Shown here in pieces: positions 21,001 to 29,047 of a DNA stretch of 64,000 nt (positions are counted from its first letter, which is position 1; each line of letters opens with the position of its first letter). Origin of the DNA: Methanobrevibacter ruminantium M1. Its GTDB lineage: Archaea; Methanobacteriota; Methanobacteria; Methanobacteriales; Methanobacteriaceae. Both the position numbers and the translations under genes were made by a program. The notes beneath the pieces were generated by a model. The model saw only the letters and a list, made by a program, of their open reading frames with translations, was not told the DNA's origin and did no database searches. Location of the stretch: assembly GCF_000024185.1 (NCBI RefSeq), contig NC_013790.1:124001-188000 (forward strand), written 5' to 3'.

Positions 21001-21613
21001 CACAGTTGTAATCAACAATACAGTTAAGAGAAATGCAACTAAGATCATTTACAATAATATGTCTACTGTCTCTGTCAATTCTGAGGTTGATGGAAGAATA
21101 GGAGAATACTTTAATGTGACTTTAGTTGACTCCGATGGAAATGCATTGGCAAATAAGACTGTATACATTGGATTCAATGGAAGAGTCTATGTCCGTCAGA
21201 CAAATGAGACAGGCGGAGCACAGCTACAAATCAACCTCGGTTATCAAGGAGATTACACATTTGCTATAGCCTTCTTAGGTGATGATGACTACAACGGATC
21301 ATTTGAAGTTGCTATCATTAAGGTAAGCAAGCAAAGCGGTAAGCTTACAAGCTCTCCAAAAACCTATAAGGCTAAAGCTAAGACTAAAACAGTTTCAGCT
21401 ACATTCACTTCCTCTTATGGAAATCCTATCCCGGGCAAGAAGATAAGTTTCATAGTCAATGGAAAAACCTACTCAGCTAACACCAATGATAAGGGAGTTG
21501 CTACAGTCAAGGTTTCCCTATCCAAGAAAGGAACTTATACCTGCAATATCAAATTTGCAGGAAATGGAATGTACACTGAATCCATTGCAAAATCTAAGAT
21601 AACTATTAAATAG
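18053..21613 (+). CDS. Adhesin-like protein with Ig-like repeats
   Basis: The ATG at 18053 has GAGTGATT just upstream. The 1186-residue product starts with a signal peptide (MKFNKNRG..., hydrophobic core to about residue 27, ending SMASA). A Ser/Asp-rich leader (about 28-95) is followed by about seven Ig-like domains of roughly 100 residues (to about 800). Then come two 'ANIDLAIDG' Ig repeats related to the PNATI type (about 803-985) and the shared C-terminal module (about 990-1186). The module is almost identical in protein and DNA to that of the 6550-15702 gene. No beta-helix and no C-terminal membrane segment. Likely a surface adhesin; ligand unknown. Confidence 0.9.
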   Translation: MKFNKNRGISAISIILILFLSISMASAIEISADDADMDSGDLSVCEVSTSDCYGETLISADASGADSSDEIIINETIADEKTDYRSSILADGEKKNLHVEVSNDVFTPDNDYEFMLYDEDFNQIGGYLDIYLNDELTYSDFTVDSSESSSISLSGLECGLNKITFIYDEDDVYNRLNQTKEFYIYGENPEFVMIPHYDTITLNGNYSSRVYLKEYDEWGYYDEDNEGDIEPIDDKFNVYIYKENPGDEYELVWEDEFEANGTINFDDAIKTTGNYLIRYVFNGSSDYSYAPYNSSNIIRCVNVITDFIINDTYFIPDKGFGFSVYLVDNATGDIIDKEFKLMVYYILDTSNPVRIVEEEMVKGNKTYTFDCSEIPENITYLFIGCIFDGDRDEYSSADKEYALELTDSRIETSINANIGDSVIGNSSSFRVYVQDEENWGQIDATLDIYLNEEYSQTVTAYAYLENEVLIENLKKGENTLRIVYNGTDIYQNSEKSYNFTVSDKRANIEVDVSNIIVGDVTKITVNLTDEDGNILNKEFNVSIYKGGSYYDEDSELIYSQVYTGSANISLPDLEIDDYYVRAEFVDESFVYSQAEDSEYFNVYSKGSYIDLGKTYWPDNDDVVLNISLRNYIEENINGEVLFQFNGTDYPLTCTEDGAILNLGKLPVGKYQIFAKFDGDGEYEASNLTDQLRIVKATIINVEACDVLKGQSETVNITFTDGDGNPLDVKMLDINIWDTDGNWLDYGQLRNSIEIKNIQTDYIIRAMLSDSYGEIGYSDYYPSSAYGFIRVLNGTDPTVITVTNTANIDLAIDGPKVIITLTDEDGKAISGAKLNAAVGNMESILTTDSKGQAVLAIGANDTAKVTYTDENGAGVSASIVNNVINTTVTEIVEKNITVPVTANATIDLAIDGSDVVVSLNDLDGNAIASASLDATVGTTNSTLTTDDKGQAKVAIGVNETAKVTYTDENGASVSASIVNNVINSTVVINNTVKRNATKIIYNNMSTVSVNSEVDGRIGEYFNVTLVDSDGNALANKTVYIGFNGRVYVRQTNETGGAQLQINLGYQGDYTFAIAFLGDDDYNGSFEVAIIKVSKQSGKLTSSPKTYKAKAKTKTVSATFTSSYGNPIPGKKISFIVNGKTYSANTNDKGVATVKVSLSKKGTYTCNIKFAGNGMYTESIAKSKITIK

Positions 21614-21621
21614 GTTTTTTT

Positions 21622-21645
21622 AAGAATAGTTTTTTAACTATTCTT
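21622..21645 (+). terminator. Terminator hairpin after third ALP
   Basis: Perfect 10-bp stem AAGAATAGTT/AACTATTCTT with a TTTT loop, then CTCTTTTTTT. The stem and loop are identical to the hairpin at 28273-28296. Confidence 0.8.
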
Positions 21646-21676
21646 CTCTTTTTTTATTTGGTTTTTAATTTTTTTA

Positions 21677-21772
21677 TTACTTATTTTCTTCTTTATGCTT
21701 TTTTTTAACTATTTTCATCGTTTTTTACTTATTTTCTTCTTTATGCTTTTTTTTAACTATTTTCATCGTTTT
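21677..21772. repeat. 48-bp T-rich tandem repeat, two copies
   Basis: The unit starts TTACTTATTTTCTTC, at 21677 and 21725, with virtually identical copies. It sits behind the ALP terminator. Its sequence differs from the other 48-bp arrays, but the period is the same. Confidence 0.75.
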
Positions 21773-21788
21773 TAATCAGTTTTTATTT

Positions 21789-21970
21789 TGTGTTTTTTCA
21801 CACTTGTGATTTTGTGTTTTTGTGTTTTTTCACACTTGTGTTTTAGTGATTTTGTGTTTCTGTGTTTTTTCAGATTTGTGTTTTTTCACAAAATCGCATC
21901 ATAACAATCTTTTAATAGTATTTAAGAGATAGTAAGTTTATCTATTTTTTTAATAAATAGTTATAAGGAA
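21789..21970. repeat. TGTG-T6-CACA array plus leader block, second copy
   Basis: TGTGTTTTTTCACA occurs at 21789, 21821 and 21887, with an imperfect one at 21871. It is followed by the CACAAAATCGCATCATAA block at 21897. This is homologous to 16199-16440; the 32-bp spacing of the first two hairpins is the same in both places. Confidence 0.65.
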
Positions 21971-21990
21971 TTTTTTTAAAAAATAAATAA

Positions 21991-22170
21991 TTTTATGAAG
22001 ATTTGATATATAGTTTAAATTATTGCTTATGGTTTAAGTTTTATGAAGATTTGATATATGGTTTAAATTATTGCTTATGGTTTAAGTTTTATGAAGATTT
22101 GATATATGGTTTAAATTATTGCTTATGGTTTATGTTTTATGGGTTTTGATATATGATTTAAAATGATTAA
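21991..22170. repeat. 48-bp tandem repeat, three copies plus a degenerate fourth
   Basis: The unit begins TTTTATGAAGATTTGATATA. Copies lie at 21991, 22039 and 22087, with a partial, diverged one at about 22135-22170. The array ends about 20 bp before the ATPase start, so it probably makes up much of that gene's leader. Every unit contains a TATA-like GATATATGG. Confidence 0.85.
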
Positions 22171-22190
22171 TTTGAATGGAGTATAAAAAG

Positions 22191-23636
22191 ATGCTTGCCG
22201 AAATTGATTTTTCAAAGGATTTGATTGGTTTTTTTGAAGATAAAAACTTATGCATAATTAATGAATCTCTTCTTGATGGTACTTTCGGTCTTTCAAGGGA
22301 TATTTTGTTTGATAAACGTATTCTCTTTAACAATGATTCTCTAATCGATAGTTTTCTCTTAAATGCTAAAGCTTATAATTTGAATAATGAATTTTTTATT
22401 TTATTAAGCAATATCATTAGAAATGACTTTCAAGAAGCCATTTCCAATAAATCTAATAATGAAATTTTGGATTTTGAAGAAACTCTTGAGAAAGAGAGCC
22501 CATTTTATTCTGGAATACCTGTATCCAAAGAAATGTTTGTAGGTCGTAAGGATAGCATACATAAGATATTAAGAAACTTCCCACATATTTTTAAGGGACA
22601 GACTAGACATTTCTTTTTAACTGGGGATAGGAGAATGGGGAAAACATCCCTTATTGATTTTATAGGAGAATATATGAAATCATATGGTGTTGTAAGTGTT
22701 TATATTTCCAATAAGGGTAATGATTCTGTTGAATTTTTAGCTTATGAGATTGTTGAAGGGCTTATTGATGAATTAACCCTTCCTGATGAATCCCTTAAAA
22801 CAAAGATTGTTGACTTCTTTCAAGATCATGTGGAAAGTGTGGAGTTTAAAGGAACAAAAATAAAGCTAACGGTAGATAAAAATCTATCTGTATCTTTTAA
22901 AGAAGATTTCATTAATCATTTAAAATCAATCTATGATGAATTTGGAATGGATAAAAAAGGAATTCTGATAGTTGTTGATGACATTAATGGCCTTTCAAAT
23001 TCAGAGGAGTTTGTTCATTGGTATAAAAGAATGGCTGATACAATACAAGTTTCTCATATAAATTTGCCTGTTTATTTTTTACTTGCTGGGTATCCCGAGA
23101 AATTTTATAATCTTACAAGGCTTGATGAGTCTTTTGGAAGCATTTTTGCTTACGATAACTTGGATAGATTATCCAATATGGAAGTTTTGGAATTTTTTGA
23201 AAGTTCTTTTGGTGAAAAATCCATGCTTATTGATAAGGATGCCTTATTCTACATGATTTTGTTTTCTCAAGGTCAGCCATTAATGATGCAAGAGCTAGGA
23301 GAATCAGTATTTTGGGAATGTCCTAATGGCCATATTGATAAATATATAGCAATCAGAGGAATCATAAATGCTGCAAATGTTTTAGCAAGCAGGCAGATAA
23401 AATATACTTTAAATATCCTAAGTGAAGATGATAAGGCAATTTTCAAGTCTTTAATTTCAGATGGAAAGTTTTTTTTCAATTCATCAGATATCTGTGATGA
23501 GGGATTTTTAGAGTCTATGTTTGATTTAAGTCTGATTGAAGTTTCCAAAAAAGAGGATTATGACTTTTGTTTTAAAAATACTTTGGTCTTTATCTATTTT
23601 TGGGTAGAAGCAATACAAGGTCTTATTGAGAAATAA
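22191..23636 (+). CDS. P-loop ATPase (archaeal AAA/STAND-like), 481 residues
   Basis: The start is taken at ATG 22191, with GGAG (22178-22181) 9 nt upstream; an in-frame ATG at 22176 overlaps that site and has none of its own. Seen: an N-terminal region without recognised motifs, then FVGRKDSIHKI leading into Walker A GDRRMGKT (residues 145-152). Walker B is ILIVVDD (258-264), and a sensor-like strand FLLAGYPE follows. A helical, winged-helix-like C-terminus completes the protein. FVGR...GxxxxGKT is the layout of the archaeal ATPase family (PF01637 type). No membrane segment, so probably cytoplasmic. It stands alone between ALP genes with a repeat-filled leader, and no partner gene is visible. 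Role unknown. Confidence 0.8.
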   Translation: MLAEIDFSKDLIGFFEDKNLCIINESLLDGTFGLSRDILFDKRILFNNDSLIDSFLLNAKAYNLNNEFFILLSNIIRNDFQEAISNKSNNEILDFEETLEKESPFYSGIPVSKEMFVGRKDSIHKILRNFPHIFKGQTRHFFLTGDRRMGKTSLIDFIGEYMKSYGVVSVYISNKGNDSVEFLAYEIVEGLIDELTLPDESLKTKIVDFFQDHVESVEFKGTKIKLTVDKNLSVSFKEDFINHLKSIYDEFGMDKKGILIVVDDINGLSNSEEFVHWYKRMADTIQVSHINLPVYFLLAGYPEKFYNLTRLDESFGSIFAYDNLDRLSNMEVLEFFESSFGEKSMLIDKDALFYMILFSQGQPLMMQELGESVFWECPNGHIDKYIAIRGIINAANVLASRQIKYTLNILSEDDKAIFKSLISDGKFFFNSSDICDEGFLESMFDLSLIEVSKKEDYDFCFKNTLVFIYFWVEAIQGLIEK

Positions 23637-24484
23637 TTTTTAATTAATTATGTCTTAGCCATATCCTATTTATTTTTCTTTTTTGTTGTTTATTTTAGAT
23701 TTTATGCGCCATTGGGTTAAAACATGTCTTTAAATTTTCATAATTTGAATTAATATTGATTAATTCATTAAAGTATTTAACCGATATTCAAGCTTTAAAG
23801 GCTTATTAGGGCTTTAAGAATATTTTCTATTTCAGTGAAAAAATAAAATTTATATACTAGGTAAATCTAAAATAAATGTGGACAAGGAAATTACTTGTTC
23901 TTTGTTTAATTAATTAAGCAAAATGTTATTAAATAAGAATATATAAAACGAATGAAATAGTTTACTATTTCACTTTGGGTTGGTTACAATTATTCTTTAT
24001 GAAGAAATGGAAGTTATAAATATTGCTGTCCTTTAAGATTAGTTTTTAGCTACTATTAAGGGAGGGTAGTTAATGATTGATTTTAAAGATTGTTGACATT
24101 TATAAAGGGGATTTCTTAGTAAGGATAATTTTCTTTTTTAGAAAATTTTAGTTCATCTATTATTGTAGGGGTTGGTTTATACTTCTTATGGTTTTGCTTA
24201 GTTAAAATAATTCTTTTTTTCTATATTTCTCTTATTTTACTTTATTTTACTTATTTTATCTTATTTTACATTATTCTAGTCTAATTTTATTTTATAATAC
24301 TTATTTTTCCTAAATTAATTTTCAAGTTCAATTTTAACTCTAAATCTTTCTTTTTAAGATGAAAAAATGCATGGGGAAAAGTCTAAAATCTAATTAAATT
24401 TAGTTAAAAATTAAAAAAAGAGTAATATATAATTAAAGAAATTTAGAGAAATTAAAATAATTTTTTGATTAAAAATAGCAAATT
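23637..24484. other. Gap with possible small-RNA transcription unit
   Basis: TTTATATA at 23849-23856 is a good archaeal TATA box with no gene after it. Downstream lie hairpins ACAAG/CTTGT (about 23882-23898), GAAATAG/CTATTTC (about 23956-23973) and AATTTTCT/AGAAAATT (24127-24147), and the 14-mer TACTATTAAGGGAG (24051-24064), which recurs inverted at 31025-31038. The only frame with a ribosome-binding site here is seven codons (from 24074). A non-coding RNA is possible but unproven. Confidence 0.3.
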
Positions 24485-24522
24485 AAAAGAGTTAGAACCA
24501 TTCAGATTCCTTAAACTCTTTT
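24485..24522 (-). terminator. Terminator hairpin for the minus-strand gene
   Basis: Arms AAAAGAGTT (24485-24493) and AACTCTTTT (24514-24522), 9 bp perfect, about 40 bp beyond the stop of the minus-strand gene. Confidence 0.5.
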
Positions 24523-24563
24523 AATATTTATTTAAAATTATTATTTTTCAACAGGAGATTAAT

Positions 24564-25172
24564 CTAATATCCATAGCTTAAAACATTTCCATCACTGTCA
24601 ATCACTCTAGAATATCCATCATCATAATTGACTCTATACTCACCCTCTCCTAAATACTCTCTAGAAACCTCATGTTCTGAAGGATCCCAACCATCTATAA
24701 CATCATCTGCCTTATAGTCACTCGCATAATCTCCATTATTGGATGTGGCAGTTGTAGTTGTGCTAGTGGTTTTAGAGCTTTGCTCAACTTCCTTAGGGCT
24801 TACAATGAATTCATAGGTTAATCCATAGCCTTCATATTGGCTTGTTCCATCGTATTTGGCTATGAGAGTATAATTTCCCCTTTGCAGGTTTTGAATTTGG
24901 CTTTCACCATTCTCATCTGTTTTAATGACTATATCGTCATTAAAGTTTCCATCCTTTGATTGGATCTTTAAGCTAATCTTTTGATCGGCTATTCCCTTTC
25001 CATCCTTATCGCATAGCTTTAGTTTTAATGTGTCTCCTTCTGTAAGGTATTGGCTTGTTAGAATGGTTATATGGGTTTCTTCCTGACCGTTCATATGGGA
25101 TATGAGAAATAGGCCAAGGCATACAAGAATAATTAATGTAACACATATTATGATTAGGTTTTTAGTTTCCAT
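24564..25172 (-). CDS. Membrane-anchored Ig-like surface protein, 202 residues
   Basis: ATG (complement of 25170-25172) with GGAG 8 nt upstream. Residues 5-27 form one hydrophobic helix without a clear cleavage site, so the protein is probably N-terminally anchored with the rest outside. Residues about 35-120 are an Ig-like/CARDB-type domain (TEGDTLKLKLCDKDGKGIADQ..., TDENGESQIQNL..GNYTLIAKYDGTSQYEG) of the same style as the ALP repeats. Then come a Ser/Thr-rich linker (about 126-140) and an acidic, Tyr-rich tail ending in DGNVLSYGY. It is the only minus-strand gene in the window and has its own promoter and terminator signals. A wall-associated protein is likely; function unknown. Confidence 0.8.
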   Translation of the reverse strand: METKNLIIICVTLIILVCLGLFLISHMNGQEETHITILTSQYLTEGDTLKLKLCDKDGKGIADQKISLKIQSKDGNFNDDIVIKTDENGESQIQNLQRGNYTLIAKYDGTSQYEGYGLTYEFIVSPKEVEQSSKTTSTTTTATSNNGDYASDYKADDVIDGWDPSEHEVSREYLGEGEYRVNYDDGYSRVIDSDGNVLSYGY

Positions 25173-25675
25173 ATTCTTATCTCCCTTATTGGTCTAGAAA
25201 ATTTATTTAAATCTTATTAAACTTTCTATAGTTTGATTTTGTTTGTTTTATATTTTTTAATTCTTATTTAAACTTTTTATAATTTAATATATTAAGTATT
25301 TTTCTTATTGCTTGCATGATTTTAAAATTTGAACTTCTAATAATTTTTATCCCATTCAATTCTTCATTTTCAATTTTAATCAACAATATTTCTATTCATT
25401 TTTTTATTATTTTATGCATATCTATTATCAAAAATGCTTATTTTTTTATTATATGAGTTCAATTTATCCATTTATTAAAAATATTAATTATTTGCTTTAT
25501 TTTTAGTAATATTAATATATCAAAACACTAAATATATAATATACTAAAAAAGATTTTATACAATTTTATAAAGATTAGGTTTATATTTAACCCTAATGGG
25601 TGATTTAATTTATTTAAAAAACTCTAATCAAATTATTCAAAATTATTAATTTATTATAAACATTGAGGTGTTTTT
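25173..25675. other. Divergent promoter gap
   Basis: This stretch lies between the divergent genes at 25172 (minus) and 25676 (plus). It is very AT-rich. ATTTAAATAA-like sequence about 40 bp before the minus-strand ATG and AATATATAATATA near 25530-25545 are TATA candidates. GAGGTG at 25665-25670 is the ribosome-binding site for the ATG at 25676. No repeats or hairpins of note. Confidence 0.35.
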
Positions 25676-28262
25676 ATGAAATTAAACATAAAAAAGAAGC
25701 ATTCTTCTATTGTCCATACTTTCTGTTCTATTTTTAAGCATGGCAATGGTATCTGCTTCTGATATTAGTGCAGATGATTCTGTATCTTTAGATGCAGCAG
25801 ATTCAGACATCGTAAGCACTGATTCTATAAGTGTTGACTCTGTAAACACATATTCTGCAGATTCAGCTATATCTTCTAATGAAGATAAAGACAATTATCA
25901 CCCTTCCAATCTAAAGGATGATGATAATAAGATTTCAAAAATCAATTATGAACTTAATGACACCGTCTTTTATGGAGATGATGTCATAATAAACGCAAAT
26001 CTTACAGATATGGACGGAAACATAATCGATGAGTTTTTCCAAGTTACAGTTTATGATGAAGGCAATCCATTGCAGTCAAACAGCTTGAAAGGCAAGGGGA
26101 CCATGATTGTTCCTACAGTCTCATTGACCGAGAGCAGTTATTATGATGTTGCCCTAAGTTTTGCAGGCAATGAGGAATATGCTTCCTGCAATGAATTTAC
26201 AAGCTTTAACGTGACTTTTAAGGAAAATTCATATCTTGCCATTTCTAATTATGATTCATATTCTAAAATAAATTCAACTAAAATAAACTTCATCATATAT
26301 GATGTGGATGACGAATATATCAACGACACAGCTGACATTTACCTTAATGGAGAATATTATACAAGCGTCCTTACAAATGGAAATGAGAATGAAGTGACCA
26401 TTGAAAACCTCCAAGTGGGAGAGAATACTGTTTTAGTTAAATATAACGGCTCTAATATATATAAGGGCTCAGAAGACTCTGCTACCATAATGGGATATGA
26501 AAAGGATACCTCCATTGGAATCGATGCTCCAGATGTCCTTATTGGAAACGATGCACGGATAAAGATTAATCTAACTGATGAGGACGGCAATATTGTAAAT
26601 GGCAGAGTGGATGTGGAAATTTACGAATACTATACTGGTGACGACGAATCTTATGTTCCATTTAAAGACGATTATGTCGTGAATGGAGAGGCAATAATTG
26701 TTATTTATCAATCCAAATTGCGTGCAGGCGTTACATATTTCATAAGGGCTGATTATGAAGGAAATTTAACTTATTTCAGATCAGTTGGCTCTGACTACTT
26801 TGATTGTTTTAACAGAAGCACTGAAATAGTAATCGATGGAAGAATCGCATCTGATGATAAGGATATCACTCTTGAGATTGGTCTTTTTGACCAAAGACAA
26901 GTGATGATTGCAGGGCTTGTCAATCTAACAGTTTTCGACAATGAATCCAATGTGGTCATTGACACAATTTCTGTTGAAACAAGCGCTGATGATTATGTCA
27001 ATGTGACAATCGGCAAATTGCCTTATGGCCATTATATGATCAATGCAAGCTTTGAAGGTAATGAAGAGTATGAAGGATGCGAATTGGAAGCTAATTTGCA
27101 TGTCTTTAAGGCAACCAACCTAACCATTGAAGTTCGTGACCAAATCAAAGGAGAATCCCAAATAGTCAACTTCTCTTTAGTCTCATCTGATGGCGGATTA
27201 AATGAAAGCGCAAGTCTTATCATAAGAAATATGGAAAATGACTTGATTTATGATGGTATAATCAACTTTACAGATGGTAAGGCTTCCTATAACTTAGACA
27301 ACCTTGAAGAAGGTCTTATTATCTTAGCAGATTATAACAATGGAATGGACTTAGTAGGACCATTTGAAACAGTCTATGATTCAGCTTCCAAATTTGCAAC
27401 TGTAAGGATTATAAAACAGCTCAATGGAACCATTGAGTTTGAGCCTGTCAATGATTCCATCATTGTAAACTTAAAGGACATTGATGGAAATCCAATTGCA
27501 GAGGCTCCTCTTAGTGTGGATGTCAACGGACAAGTATTTGAATTAATTACCGATGATAACGGTCAGGCAATGCTTGACAACATTCCAAACAATGTCACAA
27601 TCGAGGTTAAATACACAGATAACCAAGGTCTTGTAGCAAGCAATAAGATTGTTGTCCTTGTTAAGGAACAAATCAAGCAAAGGGCTGCAAGCAAGATTGT
27701 CTGCAAGAACATGAGCACTGTAGCTGTAGCTACACCTGACGGCAGAGTCGGTGAGTATTTCAATGTCACCTTAACCGATGCAGATGGAAATCCTTTAGTC
27801 AATAAGACAGTTATGATTGGATTCAATGGAAGGGTATATACCCGTACAACCAATGAGACTGGAGAGGTTAACTTACAGATCAACCTTGGTTATAAGGGAT
27901 CCTATACCTTTGCTATGTGTTTCTTAGGTGATGAGGATTATAATGCATCCTATGAGGTATGTGTGATTAAGGTTTCATCTCACCAGCCTAAATTGACCGG
28001 AAGCGCTAAGACCTATAAGGTATCTGCAAAGACTAAAGCGATATCTGCAACATTCAAGACATCTAATGGAAATGTAATAAGCGGCAAGTCTTTAGTTTTC
28101 ATTATAGACGGCAAGCTTTATAATGCTAAGACCAATTCCAAAGGAGTTGCTACTGTAAATGTTTCCATCTCTAAAAAAGGAACTTATTCCTGTACCGTAA
28201 GGTCCAGTGATGATGGAATGTATGCAGCTACCAGCACTAAGTTTAATGTAAAGATAGTTTAG
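25676..28262 (+). CDS. Adhesin-like protein with frameshift in signal peptide
   Basis: GAGGTG plus 5 nt leads to ATG 25676, but that frame (MKLNIKKKHSS...) stops soon after. The long frame carries KRSILLLSILSVLFLSMAM directly before VSASDI, a signal-peptide core. It joins the ATG frame if one A is removed from the A6 tract at 25690-25695, giving MKLNIKRSILLL..., close to the MKFEIKRSLIF start of the gene at 29048. The long frame itself has no ATG before the core; the nearest start is TTG 25710, which would lose the positive n-region. With the correction: 861 residues, about six Ig-like domains, one PNATI-like repeat, then the shared C-terminal module (27673-28262). No beta-helix. A surface adhesin that is either switched off, phase variable or miscalled at one base. 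Confidence 0.85.
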
Positions 28263-28272
28263 ATTGACTTTA

Positions 28273-28296
28273 AAGAATAGTTTTTTAACTATTCTT
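28273..28296 (+). terminator. Terminator hairpin after the 25676 ALP
   Basis: AAGAATAGTT/AACTATTCTT with a TTTT loop, followed by a T-rich stretch. It is the same as the hairpin at 21622-21645. Confidence 0.8.
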
Positions 28297-28490
28297 CTTA
28301 TCTTTTTTTAAGCTTTTTTTAGTTCTTTTTTATTATTTTAACTTGCTTATACAAGTTTTTTTAACTCTTTTTTTATTATTTTAACTTGTCTCATAGTTAT
28401 TTTTTCAAACTCTTATTCTAGTTTTTAAAAATTGTTTCCATTTCGTAACAATTTTGATTTACTTATAGAAAACTATTTTTATTAGTTTAA

Positions 28491-28598
28491 ATAGAATATT
28501 AATGATAATGATTAATCTAATCTCGGAATTATTTTTAGTATTAATCATTATTATCTAAATCATTGTTGAGTAACTATATTTTTATAGTTACTCTTTTT
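28491..28598 (+). ncRNA. Candidate small RNA ending in an intrinsic-type terminator
   Basis: Two successive dyads lie in the middle of a 785-bp gap. The first is a long imperfect stem of about 15 bp (arms around 28500-28516 and 28540-28557, core AATGATTAAT/ATTAATCATT). The second is a perfect 10-bp hairpin, GAGTAACTAT/ATAGTTACTC at 28568-28593, followed by T6. No gene lies just upstream, so the terminator would serve an unannotated transcript or a read-through of the ALP. No RNA family was recognised. Confidence 0.3.
28568..28593 (+). terminator. Orphan terminator hairpin
   Basis: Perfect 10-bp stem with a 6-nt loop and a following T-run. It lies 270 bp beyond the ALP terminator and 450 bp before the next gene. 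The remainder of the gap (28600-29037) is AT-rich; only the promoter region of the next gene is likely there. Confidence 0.55.
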
Positions 28599-29047
28599 TA
28601 ATGGAAGATAATTTAGTTTATCATTATACGAACTTTTTTTAAAGAATTAAATTTTAATTGCTATTTTTTCAAAATAACCATCATATACTTCTTATTTGTA
28701 CTATTAAATAATTTTTAATCTTAAAATAACAAATAAGTTATTATAATCAATATTTGATTTTTTCATCTTCAAGTAAAAATTGATTTAAGAATGTTAAATT
28801 GTTCTAATATTAAATCAATATTGTTCCACCTTAATTAAATTTGTCTTATTTGAAATCAATTTTGGCTTTAAAAATTTTACAAATTACTTTTACAAAGGCT
28901 AATAAGAGGCCATTTTGACTATTGCAAATCAATTACAACTCTTTTTTTATTAACCAATTTAAGATATTTTTTCAAGAAAAAAAATATTAAAATATAAATA
29001 TCATATTGGAATTAAATATATAATAATAATTAAAAAAGGTGTTTATT

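Noticed and set aside
16222-22170. CRISPR array
   Set aside because: Repeats are directly abutting with no unique spacers, and there are no cas genes nearby.
24074-24097. Seven-codon frame after GGGAGG
   Set aside because: Although the spacing is good, the peptide MIDFKDC is too short to support as a gene.
23880-24150. tRNA or known riboswitch in the gap after the ATPase
   Set aside because: No cloverleaf, CCA end or recognisable riboswitch core was found. Only short AT-rich hairpins are present.
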